A DNA stretch of 64,000 nt, from the NCBI RefSeq assembly GCF_035046505.1, contig NC_089830.1, forward strand, positions 20,075,561 through 20,139,560. Direction: 5' to 3'. Within the stretch, counting starts at the first letter, position 1. Each line of letters starts with the position of its first letter. The DNA comes from Tiliqua scincoides. Lineage: Eukaryota; Chordata; Lepidosauria; Squamata; Scincidae. Positions 60,501 to 64,000 of the stretch are shown piece by piece. Position numbers and translations under genes: made by a program. The notes beneath the pieces were generated by a model. It searched no databases and was not told where the DNA came from. It saw only the letters and a list, made by a program, of their open reading frames with translations.

Positions 60501-63500
60501 TGAAGGTTGCCAACAGTACAGGTTGCACACTGGAATTCTACTTTGCTTCTTTCTCTGGTGTTTTATGTCTGAAATAAATTTGCTGGTTTGTTTTAGCTTT
60601 TCTTGGACAACATTAATTTTGTGTTCTGTCCCCAGCTCTCTCCTGCCCATCCAACAGCCACTACGAACTGTGCACCAGGTCCTGTGACCAGACCTGTTCC
60701 GGTCTGTCTGCTCCCCTCCTCTGCACTCATAAATGCTTTGAAGGCTGCCAGTGCAAAGCTGGCTACATGTCTGATGGAGGGACATGTGTTCCCATGGACA
60801 GATGTGGCTGCGTGCATGAGGGGCGCTACATCAAGGTGAGTGATGGATTTTTTTAAATTCAAGGACCATAAAGGAGCTGCAGAAGCAATGAACTGATCCT
60901 CTCAAGTCACTGTGGTCTGGACTAGAAAAGCAGCAGGATGTGGGGAAAAAGATGACCAAATTCTGTGGTGGTAAGAGTGGGTGGGAATACTTCAGGCTGC
61001 AAGTTGGGGGTGTCATTCTGGGGGTGCCACTAAAAAAATTAGCACAGAAAGGAGAAATGTTCTCAACCTCTCCCAGCTGTGTTAGTTTTCTGTTGACAAG
61101 AAGCACTGTGGTTGTGTTTAACATAGGGGGGCATTCATAATGGTTTCCCCCCATTGGCAGTCTCTGATGCGGTACAGTCAGCTCAACAGACTCCTACAAC
61201 TCCACTCTCAGCAAGTCAAAATCAGACTTGGTGTACTTTATTTGAAAGACATAGGCAGCAACTGTTACCCTGCACATGCCCAATCTCATCTGATCTCAGA
61301 AGCTAAGCAGGGTCAGGCCTGGTTAGTACTTGGATGGGAGACCGCCTGGTAATACTGGGTGCTGTAGGCTTATACCATAGTCTTTCCATGTCCAATCTCG
61401 TCTGATCTTGGAAGCTAAGCAGGGTCAGGCCTGGTTAGTACTTGGATGGGAGACCGCCTGGGAACACTGGGTGCTGTAGGCTTATACCATAGTCTTTCCA
61501 TGTCCAATCTCGTCTGATCTTGGAAGCTAAGCAGAGTCAGGCCTGGTTAGTACTTGGATGGGAGACCGCCTGGGAACACTGGGTGCTGTAGGCTTATACC
61601 ATAGTCTTTCGAGACTGAAGGTTGCCAACCACCAATTTTAAACATATATTTTATTCTAAATACGATCTTATATTTTAAAGCAAAGTTTTCTTTACCCAAT
61701 GTGTCATTAATCTGTGGAACTCCTTGCCACAGGATCTGGTGATGTCACCTGGCCTAGATGCCTTTTAAAGGGGATTGGACGGATTTATAGAGGAAAAGTC
61801 CATCACGGTTTTCAAGCCAGGATGGGTTTGTGCAAACTCCTGGTTTTAGAAGTAGGCTATCTCAGAATGCCAGGTGCAAGGGTGTGTCACCAGGATGCAG
61901 TTTCTCTGAGACATCTGGTGGGCCACTGTGAGATCCAAGAAGCTGAACCCTTGGTCTGTTCCAGCTGGACTCTTCATATATCTTATGAATGGGAACTGGA
62001 CACAGCTGTACTCATTTCAGCATTTAAAAATGACATTTTAAAAAATACAATTAACATTTTCTTATGGGACATCATTCCACAGCATTATGCATGAGCTTGT
62101 TTGTCTGGGAATTCCCCTCTTAGGCTGAAGAAAGTGTAATCTCTAAGGACTGCTCTGAGAAATGTACCTGCCATGCCTCAGGTCACCTCATCTGTGAGGA
62201 GGTGGACTGCAAGAAAGGGGAAACCTGCGCACTCAAGAACGGCGTGCGTGGGTGTGTGAGGCAGGAAGGCCAGTGTACACTCACCTTAGGAGGCCAGCTC
62301 ACCACTTTTGATGGTGCCTCTGGGGAAATACTCTACAACGGGGTCTACGAGGTGGCCTCCCTGTGTGACAACATGGCCCGCAGCTGGTTCCGGGTGATTG
62401 TGGACATGAGGGGATGCAGTGACGGCGAAGTGATGGCTGGCGCGGCAGTCTATGTCTTCTTCCGAGAGGCCTTCGTTGCCATCAGCAAGAACAAGGAGGC
62501 TTGGGTAAGCCAACCTGGCTTGGTACCCCCTGTTGTGGTGGGGGGCTTTGCGGGTGGGAGTAGATAGAACTTGTGGTCTGTGGAACTCCTTGCCACAGGA
62601 TGTGGTGATGGCGACTGGCCTGGATGCCTTTAAAAGGGGATTGGACAAGTTTCTGGAGGAAAAATCCATTATGGGGTACAAGCCATGATGTGTATGCGCA
62701 ACCTCCTGATTTTAGAAATGGGTTATGTCAGAATGCCAGATGCAAGGGAGGGCACCAGGATGAGGTCTCTTGTTATCTGGTGTGCTCCCTGGGGCATTTG
62801 GTGGGCCGCTGTGAGATACAGGAAGCTGGACTAGATGGGCCTATGGCCTGATCCAGTGCTGCTGTTCTTATGTTCTTATGGGAGAAAAAGAGGGAACACA
62901 ATCAAAGTGATTGTGTTGAACGATCTTGAAGTCTGCCATGCTGTCTTTGCTAGTGTGCTTCCTTATGAGGAAAGGCAGCAACGTCTGGGGCTCTTCCTCC
63001 TAGAAAAAAGATGCCTGGGGGGGCGGGGCATCATAAAATTAGGCATGGGGTAGACAGAGTGAATAGAGGGATGTTATTTCCCATCTCGTACAACACCAGA
63101 ACCAGGGGGCATTCACTAAAATTGTGTGGTGGGAGAATTAGAACTGGCAAAAAAAAGAAAAATATTTCTTTACCAAGTGTGTAATTAATCTGTGGAACTC
63201 CTTGCCACAGGATCTGGAGACAGCACCTGGCTCAGATGCCTTTAAAATAGGTTTGGACAGATTTTTGCAGGAAAAGTTCATCACAGTTTACAAGCTATGA
63301 TGTGTACATGCAACCTCTTGGTTTCTGAAGTAGGCTGTCTACGAATGCCAGATGCAAGGGAGTGGCAATGCATTGTTGGTAATTTCTTGTCTTGTGTGGT
63401 CTTTGAGACATCTGGTGGGCCACTGTGAGATACAGGAAGCTGGACTAAATGGGCTTTGTCCTGATTCAATGAGGCTCTTATGTCCTTGCGTGTTCCAGGT

Positions 63501-63785
63501 GAATGGCCAGCCAGCAAAGCTCCCAGTGAAAGTCTCCGAAACTGTGTCTGTGAGCCTATCCCAGGAAGTTCTTACCATCAACCATGGGACTGCACTTCAG
63601 GTTATCTTTGGGCTCCGAGGGGAAGTAACAGTGAAGGCCAAGGACAGCCTGTCAGGGAAGCTGTGTGCATCCTGTGGAAACTTCAACGGGGACAGTTCCG
63701 ATGACCTGATTCTACCCAATGGAAAGGTGGTGGGAAACATTGCTGAGGTCATCGATGCCTGGAGGGCCAGAGATTTTGCTGGCTG
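32323..63785 (+). CDS. FCGBP: IgGFc-binding protein (FCGBP), right copy, whole span
   Basis: Nineteen coding exons join in frame to about 2,990 residues and the gene probably continues past 63785. Order: signal peptide (aa 1-18), IgGFc-binding N-terminal domain (about 20-426), four-Cys module, VWD1-C8-TIL, VWD2-C8-TIL, VWD3-C8-split TIL, four-Cys module, VWD4-C8-TIL, VWD5-C8-TIL, VWD6-C8-split TIL, VWD7. FCGBP is a large secreted mucus protein that associates with mucins; several of its VWDs are known to self-cleave at GD-PH. GDPH survives in VWD1, VWD3 and VWD4 only. Exons alternate between TIL plus first VWD half (phase 1 to 0) and second VWD half plus C8 (phase 0 to 1). Human FCGBP has 13 VWDs because a three-domain cassette is repeated; here it is single. 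Confidence 0.9.
32514..33118 (+). mobile_element. CR1-type LINE 3' end, longest copy in the window
   Basis: The plus frame reads YEERLRRLGLFSLEKRCLRG, LFTLSHNTRTRGHPLKLSVG and YFFTQRVVGLWNSLPQDV, a CR1 ORF2 C-terminus. The tail GCCTGTTCTTATGTTCTTATG follows. It lies in the intron between coding exons 1 and 2. Confidence 0.9.
33246..34472 (+). CDS. FCGBP: Right gene coding exon 2: IgGFc-binding N-terminal domain
   Basis: A single 1227-nt exon, phase 1 to 1, open throughout, acceptor TTCCAG and donor GTGAGT. The product (aa 18-426) starts GLQAVSPLGREFITAFMQNY. It carries signatures familiar from mammalian FCGBP: LGTEYYVLTP, AVLSGHSC, NHVVEQLLP, YDLAYIV, ANVGIQVFFF and IPDVSSYC. This domain gives the family its name from Fc-binding work in mammals; whether it binds IgG in reptiles is unknown. 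No comparable domain was found for the left gene. Confidence 0.95.
34473..35119. other. Intron 2 of the right gene with GATA microsatellite
   Basis: A (GATA)n run of about 14 units lies at 34706-34763. The rest shows no named feature. Confidence 0.7.
35120..35469 (+). CDS. FCGBP: Right gene coding exon 3: four-Cys module plus first half of VWD1
   Basis: 350 nt, phase 1 to 0. One module (C-x4-C-x5-C-x8-C, starting SCSSIQC) precedes CWALGDPHYQTF, so GDPH is intact. It ends GFVR just before donor GTAAGG. This is the single-module counterpart of the five-module exon in the left gene. Confidence 0.93.
35771..35957. mobile_element. Short hAT-like element, 'CACAGCACACTG' family
   Basis: GCCATTTTCAATCGGTGTGCC start, GTAGCACATTGGTGTG and TTAGTAGGGCCATTGGGG inside. 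Confidence 0.6.
36014..36063. repeat. Microsatellite (GA)n
   Basis: About 25 uninterrupted dinucleotides, 140 bases upstream of the coding exon 4 acceptor. Confidence 0.95.
36203..36776 (+). CDS. FCGBP: Right gene coding exon 4: second half of VWD1 plus C8
   Basis: 574 nt, phase 0 to 1. It begins VNNQRSRLPISLTDGKLRLY, has CGLCGNYNGDPADD, a complete-looking C8 region (FCWDDCHGGC, FCGWIS, CHSVIDP) and ends ILTGC before donor GTGAGT. The acceptor lies about 140 bases after a long GA microsatellite. Confidence 0.94.
37008..37775. mobile_element. Tc1/mariner Tigger-like transposon with an internal insertion
   Basis: Left end CAGGTTGCGTATCCCTTATC; right end, reversed, CAGATTGAGTACACCTGATC. The interior has CAAAATCCGAAATGC and CTGGTCCCAAGCATTTTGG, typical of Tigger-like elements. 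About 37028-37475 looks like a separate insertion (CTTTCCAAACTGTGGGCC...), family unclear. Confidence 0.6.
37966..38190 (+). mobile_element. 5S rRNA-derived SINE with duplicated 5S body
   Basis: One head, then two copies of GGAAGCTAAGCAGGGTCAGG about 97 bases apart, and one tail (TCGAGACTGAAGGTTGCC). The tail ends 35 bases before coding exon 5. Confidence 0.87.
38225..38826 (+). CDS. FCGBP: Right gene coding exon 5: TIL plus first half of VWD2
   Basis: 602 nt, phase 1 to 0. TIL opens at CPENSQYQTCGSACPATC and closes at CIPKSACGC. VWD2 starts CSATGYSHYHTFDG, so GDPH is replaced by GYSH. The acceptor is only 35 bases after the end of a 5S SINE, with its pyrimidine tract between them. Confidence 0.94.
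39537..39570. repeat. Microsatellite (CA)n
   Basis: About 16 uninterrupted dinucleotides. Confidence 0.95.
39600..40040 (-). repeat. CR1-derived tandem, three 140-bp units
   Basis: Starts at about 39602, 39744 and 39883, each GAACAGCCCCACTGG, separated by the GGGAATTGTAGTTAAGAAC linker. A short extra repeat of ATCCTGGTGCCCTC closes it. Confidence 0.88.
40041..40350. other. End of the intron before coding exon 6, nothing recognised
   Basis: AT-rich with no repeat shared in the window. The acceptor pyrimidine tract is at 40325-40350. Confidence 0.5.
40351..40906 (+). CDS. FCGBP: Right gene coding exon 6: second half of VWD2 plus C8, cysteine-depleted
   Basis: 556 nt, phase 0 to 1, open, with good acceptor TTCCCAG and donor GTGAGT. 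Three cysteines conserved in the sister exon at 1601-1037 are changed: CGLCG has become EGLCG, VVCHI has become VLGHV in the C8, and the final FC has become SW. The rest (CGLLVDKSGPFRECH, CVYDYC) fits the family. The open frame and sites argue for a used exon under altered constraint rather than a dead one. Confidence 0.9.
41015..41593. mobile_element. Tigger-like (Tc1/mariner) element with nested CR1 tail
   Basis: Starts CAGGCTTCCCCCCTTATC and CTTATCTGCGGTTC, ends GTACCTGCAGAAGCAGC...AACCTG, flanked by TA on both sides (41013-41014, 41594-41595). A CR1-type tail (41130-41265) lies inside. Confidence 0.55.
41130..41265 (+). mobile_element. CR1-type LINE 3' tail inside a Tigger-like element
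   Basis: GGGCCACTGTGAGATACAGG to CTTTTATGTTCTTACG. Confidence 0.75.
41594..42674. other. Intron before coding exon 7, one faint repeat
   Basis: 41705-41850 faintly matches the dispersed 'GCTGGCCCATC' repeat. No other supported feature. Confidence 0.4.
42675..43273 (+). CDS. FCGBP: Right gene coding exon 7: TIL plus first half of VWD3
   Basis: 599 nt, phase 1 to 0. TIL starts CPQNSHYELCARGCQQTC and ends CVPVSQCGC. The linker (CNVECVCQAGG) leads to CSASGDPHYISFDG, with GDPH intact. It ends GLVK before donor GTAGGT. Confidence 0.95.
43498..43840 (-). mobile_element. LINE 3' end, same family as 16270-16843
   Basis: Reverse copy from TTGGCAACCTTCAGTC to CAGATGTCCTTGTATCAC. Confidence 0.87.
44080..44659 (+). 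CDS. FCGBP: Right gene coding exon 8: second half of VWD3 plus C8
   Basis: 580 nt, phase 0 to 1. It begins VNGIFQALPIALFDG, includes QTNFGLLVSYD and CGLCGNYNGRRDDE, then C8 (CSDGCSGNNCPVC, YCGLLTIADGPFGACH, CIYDLCLGNG). It ends SASFC before donor GTGAGT. Confidence 0.95.
44762..44990. mobile_element. Short hAT-like element
   Basis: Ends CAGTGGTTCCCAAACTG and AAGTTTGGGAACTG are inverted. No exact target duplication was seen. Confidence 0.65.
44991..45529. other. Intron stretch, nothing recognised
   Basis: No feature supported. Confidence 0.4.
45530..45830 (-). mobile_element. CR1-type LINE 3' end
   Basis: From ATAAGAAGAAACCCGCTGG to AAGTTCCACAGACTAATTAC, reverse. It ends about 125 bases before coding exon 9. 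Confidence 0.85.
45957..46156 (+). CDS. FCGBP: Right gene coding exon 9: first part of a split TIL
   Basis: 200 nt, phase 1 to 0, donor GTGCGT. It encodes CPSNSHYEVCADFCSTDC and continues to CGCSGNGSYYK. Its length equals that of coding exon 17, the only other TIL split at this position, which marks both as cassette edges. Confidence 0.92.
46444..46798 (+). mobile_element. hAT transposon, 'GTGTTTCTCAAACTG' family
   Basis: CAGTGTTTCTCAGACTGTGG start, GTGTGGGAACCACTG end. Flanks CATTAGCC and CTTTAGCT agree at six of eight bases. Confidence 0.8.
46799..47658. other. Intron before coding exon 10, nothing recognised
   Basis: No repeat or extra exon was identified. Confidence 0.4.
47659..47800 (+). 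CDS. FCGBP: Right gene coding exon 10: second part of the split TIL
   Basis: 142 nt, phase 0 to 1, encoding PNEKVLLNECQHICSC and on to CKVQDGIMSCINK. Joined to exon 9 it matches the human YYEPEQTVLIDNC region in character. The donor is GTGAAA, the weakest in the gene. Confidence 0.88.
47899..48006 (-). mobile_element. CR1-type LINE 3' tail
   Basis: AAGAACATAAGAACAGCC to GGGAGCACACCAGATA, a single unit. Confidence 0.85.
48040..48285 (-). mobile_element. tRNA-derived SINE (MIR-like layout)
   Basis: On the minus strand it starts TGAGAGCCAGGGTGGCATAG, with box A-like TGGCATAGTGG and box B-like GGTTCGAATCC, then CCTTGGTGACCTTGGGCC. Related copies at 49960-50822 and 52350-52402. Confidence 0.75.
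48419..48582. repeat. Fold-back element (MITE-like)
   Basis: TTACAGAATGCTA (48419-48431) and TAGCATTCTGTAA (48570-48582) are exact inverted ends. Inside, GGAGGGAGACAGCCAGAA is answered by TTCTGGCTGTCTCC-like sequence, so most of the unit can fold. Confidence 0.75.
48940..49067 (-). mobile_element. 5S rRNA-derived SINE, 5'-truncated
   Basis: Reverse copy with tail TTGGCAACCTTCAGTC and 5S body to ATCAGACGAGATTGGG. Confidence 0.85.
49091..49232 (-). mobile_element. 5S rRNA-derived SINE
   Basis: Second reverse copy 24 bases on; ends GCATCTGCAAGGTAACAG with a small deletion in the 5S start. Confidence 0.85.
49386..49714 (+). CDS. FCGBP: Right gene coding exon 11: four-Cys module plus first half of VWD4
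   Basis: 329 nt, phase 1 to 0. DPCKTLKCRTKESCKVEEG gives a second four-Cys module, followed by CWGWGDPHYHTFDG with GDPH intact. It ends VGKIR before donor GTGAGT. In human FCGBP this kind of exon opens each repeated three-VWD cassette. Confidence 0.94.
50125..50768 (-). mobile_element. CR1-type LINE 3' end, interrupted
   Basis: Runs from AAGAACATAAGAAGAGCCC to TCCAGAAATTTG, then resumes TCCAATCCCCTTTTAAAGGC to CAGACCAACCACACG. Confidence 0.87.
50350..50681 (+). mobile_element. Retroelement 3' end with ATT tail and 7-bp target duplication
   Basis: AAATTTG flanks it exactly (50343-50349, 50682-50688), and those bases are CR1 sequence. The 3' end has AGCCGCCCTGGGTTCCG, GAAGGGCGGGATAAAAATAA and an ATT run. 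Family not assigned. Confidence 0.8.
51182..51490 (-). mobile_element. CR1-type LINE 3' end
   Basis: AAGAACATAAGAAGAGCCC to AAAGAGTTCCACAGAC, reverse orientation. Confidence 0.85.
51652..52225 (+). CDS. FCGBP: Right gene coding exon 12: second half of VWD4 plus C8
   Basis: 574 nt, phase 0 to 1. It begins LNGVITSLPVTLEDGKLW, has CGLCGNFNQNPDDD, C8 (FCWDFCQGNCPTC, FCGLITKLEGGPFHKCH, CIYDVC) and ends TESGC before donor GTGAGT. Confidence 0.95.
52350..52402 (-). mobile_element. Fragment of the MIR-like tRNA SINE
   Basis: TTATACTGCCCTTTCTCCAAGG and GAGCTCAGAACA match the 3' part of the SINE at 48040-48285. Confidence 0.5.
52419..52595. mobile_element. Short hAT-like element, 'CACAGCACACTG' family
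   Basis: TATTTTCAACCACTGTGCC at left and GATGAAAAAGGCTGCAAATC at right. Confidence 0.65.
52904..53032. repeat. MITE-like palindromic-end repeat, degenerate
   Basis: CTTACCTTCAGGAGGC, AATGCAGTGCATGTCCC and GGGTTAGGATTGCACGC match 4209-4400. It ends about 70 bases before coding exon 13. Confidence 0.5.
53105..53700 (+). CDS. FCGBP: Right gene coding exon 13: TIL plus first half of VWD5
   Basis: 596 nt, phase 1 to 0. TIL starts CSENSHYEACGNACPASC and ends CVPVGSCGC. VWD5 starts CTAAGDHHYTTFDG: GDPH is GDHH, so the Pro needed for cleavage is replaced. Donor GTATGT. Confidence 0.94.
53733..53890. repeat. Near-palindromic short repeat followed by a hAT-like piece
   Basis: 53733-53805 carries CCTATGCATGTCTATTC ... 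GGTAAGTGTATATAG. From 53806 a piece with ends CAGTGTTCTTCAACC and GGTTGAAGGCCACTG follows directly. Confidence 0.5.
54327..54492. repeat. MITE-like palindromic-end repeat
   Basis: GGGCCCAATCCTAGCC at left and GGGATTTGGCCCT at right, with CCACAGGATGCAG inside. Family of 11888-12064. Confidence 0.55.
54604..55018 (-). mobile_element. Retroposon with exact 13-bp target duplication
   Basis: GAAGCACTTGGTG flanks it at 54591-54603 and 55019-55031. The left edge is a simple repeat (TCAAG)n, so on the minus strand it ends in a (CTTGA)n tail after ATGCCTAATAAAGG. No open frame of family character. Family not recognised. Confidence 0.75.
55227..55791 (+). CDS. FCGBP: Right gene coding exon 14: second half of VWD5 plus C8
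   Basis: 565 nt, phase 0 to 1, acceptor TTATAG and donor GTAAGT. It begins VDGAFVNLPFYDEEKV, has CGLCGNNNRNPNDD and C8 (CVNGCTNDCPTC, YCGILVRTDGPFKQCH, CVFDTC). The same length as the left gene's VWD2 exon. Confidence 0.95.
55815..55950 (+). repeat. Tandem duplication, 68-bp unit
   Basis: CTGGGTAAGACCTGGAGAA at 55815 recurs at 55883, each followed by GTATCAATGCCCTCTGG. It starts 24 bases after coding exon 14. Confidence 0.85.
55951..56611. other. Intron before coding exon 15, nothing recognised
   Basis: No feature supported. Confidence 0.4.
56612..57204 (+). CDS. FCGBP: Right gene coding exon 15: TIL plus first half of VWD6
   Basis: 593 nt, phase 1 to 0. TIL starts CPRNSHYDLCGNGCPATC and ends CVPIGDCGC. 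VWD6 starts CSVTGGTHYLTFDG, so GDPH is GGTH. It ends NWKIL before donor GTAGGT. Confidence 0.94.
57503..57590. mobile_element. Tigger-like (Tc1/mariner) fragment
   Basis: CCTTGGCATTCATGGGGG, CCCATGGATGCCAAAACC and GTGGATAATAAAATCC are typical of Tigger-like ends. Truncated on the right by the SINE that follows. Confidence 0.55.
57591..57923 (+). mobile_element. tRNA-derived SINE of Sauria type
   Basis: Two starts (GGTCTGGTCTAGAGGG) in tandem, box B-like GGTCGCCAGTTCGAGGC, and 3' AAACCGCCTTGAATAAAGTC with a short ATT tail. Confidence 0.85.
58182..58755 (+). CDS. FCGBP: Right gene coding exon 16: second half of VWD6 plus C8
   Basis: 574 nt, phase 0 to 1. It begins VDGETYTLPLVIERRKIWV, has QTDFGLKVLYD, CGLCGNFNGVKRDE and C8 (CSDGCGQACRNC, CGMIQASSGPFGACH, CLYAMC). 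It ends DSFC before donor GTGAGT. Confidence 0.95.
58756..59683. other. Intron after coding exon 16, nothing recognised
   Basis: No repeat shared in the window and no exon-like segment. Confidence 0.4.
59684..60047 (+). mobile_element. hAT transposon, 'GTGTTTCTCAAACTG' family
   Basis: CAGTGTTTCTCAAACTGTGG start and AAGTGTGAGGACCACTA end. No exact target duplication was seen. Confidence 0.78.
60082..60516 (+). mobile_element. LINE 3' end with cysteine motif at the ORF end
   Basis: The plus frame reads MDDGRIPKDLLYGERVQGK, GRPQLRYKDICNRNLKALG, then a C-terminal CTCFQCRRHCHSRIGLFSH motif of zinc-finger type. The tail TCGAGACTGAAGGTTGCC ends at about 60514. It lies 120 bases before coding exon 17. 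Confidence 0.88.
60636..60835 (+). CDS. FCGBP: Right gene coding exon 17: first part of the last TIL
   Basis: 200 nt, phase 1 to 0, encoding CPSNSHYELCTRSCDQTC through CGCVHEGRYIK, with donor GTGAGT. It matches coding exon 9 in length, phase and split point. Confidence 0.92.
60836..61255. other. Intron stretch after coding exon 17, nothing recognised
   Basis: No feature supported. Confidence 0.4.
61256..61630 (+). mobile_element. Trimeric 5S rRNA-derived SINE
   Basis: One head (GCAACTGTTACCCTGC), three 5S bodies and one full tail. The first two bodies stop at CATAGTCTTTCC and go straight into ATGTCCAATCTCGTC; the joints at 61386 and 61498 are 112 bp apart. Only the third body carries the complete LINE-like tail. 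Confidence 0.93.
61690..61990 (+). mobile_element. CR1-type LINE 3' end, diverged
   Basis: CTTTACCCAATGTGTC through AACTCCTTGCCACAGGATC to CACTGTGAGATCCAAGAAGC. Confidence 0.78.
62124..62504 (+). CDS. FCGBP: Right gene coding exon 18: end of TIL plus first half of a divergent last VWD
   Basis: 381 nt, phase 0 to 0. AEESVISKDCSEKCTC completes the TIL, then CKKGETCALKNGVRGC leads to a divergent VWD7 beginning CTLTLGGQLTTFDG, with no GDPH. The body (YNGVYEVASLC, SWFRVIVDMRGC, VYVFFREAFVAI) resembles the atypical terminal VWD I recall for FCGBP. Donor GTAAGC. Confidence 0.88.
62570..62880 (+). mobile_element. CR1-type LINE 3' end
   Basis: AACTCCTTGCCACAGGATG to CTGCTGTTCTTATGTTCTTA. It starts about 65 bases after coding exon 18. 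Confidence 0.87.
62930..63485 (+). mobile_element. CR1-type LINE 3' end, longer and more diverged
   Basis: YEERQQRLGLFLLEKRCLGG is readable near 62965. TTCTTTACCAAGTGTG and the tail GAGGCTCTTATGTCCTTG follow. It ends about 13 bases before coding exon 19. Confidence 0.85.
63499..63785 (+). CDS. FCGBP: Right gene coding exon 19: second half of last VWD (likely continues)
   Basis: It starts in phase 0 at VNGQPAKLPVKVSETVSVSL after acceptor TTCCAG and includes CASCGNFNGDSSDD and VIDAWRARDFAG. At 63786 a good donor GTGAGT would leave phase 2, allowing Cys as the next codon, as in other units. If that donor is not used, a TGA at 63787-63789 ends the protein after AGW. The donor reading is preferred. 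Confidence 0.8.
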
Positions 63786-64000
63786 GTGAGTGGTTTTGCA
63801 GTAGCTCTGGTGCTTCATTCATTCACTGATCCACACATCTCCATTGTCGGAGTGCAATGGCAGCCCTGGCCACTGTGCTATCCGAGCAAGTCTGCAGGTG
63901 CTGCTGCCCCCACCTTCTAGGACCTTCTAAGGGCCTTAAAATAGGAAGTGATGTTTTATGGTCCTCCAGAGGCCTTGGAAGGCCTTCCATGGGTCTGGGA

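Overview
This window is vertebrate nuclear DNA, most likely from a squamate reptile (a lizard or close kin). Three things point there: tRNA-derived SINEs whose 3' tail reads like the Sauria/Bov-B type, many 5S-rRNA-derived SINEs, and a dense mix of CR1-type LINE ends and short hAT transposons. The family names are from memory and no database was searched. No prokaryotic, viral or CRISPR feature was seen.

The protein-coding content is two large multi-exon genes of the FCGBP (IgGFc-binding protein) family, arranged head to head and about 19 kb apart. Such proteins are secreted, cysteine-rich and mucus-associated, built from repeated VWD-C8-TIL units. The left gene lies on the minus strand, from a signal-peptide exon near 13.29 kb to beyond base 1. 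The right gene lies on the plus strand, from a likely promoter at 31.4 kb and an ATG at 32323 to beyond 63.8 kb. Exon edges were placed by eye from AG/GT sites. Every junction keeps the reading frame in a regular phase pattern.

The right gene has a signal peptide, an intact IgGFc-binding N-terminal domain in one 1227-nt exon, and seven VWD units over 19 coding exons (about 2,990 residues so far). The order matches human FCGBP, but the three-domain cassette that mammals repeat is present once. The left gene appears to lack the IgGFc domain. Its signal peptide splices in phase to an exon with five tandem four-cysteine modules and the first VWD half. Two VWD-C8 units and the start of a third TIL follow before the window ends.

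Layout: 1-9 kb holds left-gene exons with repeat-filled introns; 9-13.2 kb is its first intron; 13.3-31.3 kb is intergenic and made of transposon debris; 31.4-64 kb is the right gene. Several insertions can be ordered in time because transposons sit inside transposons, often with exact target duplications. The 5S SINEs share their last roughly 34 bases with the 3' end of a LINE that is also present, which suggests that LINE moves them.
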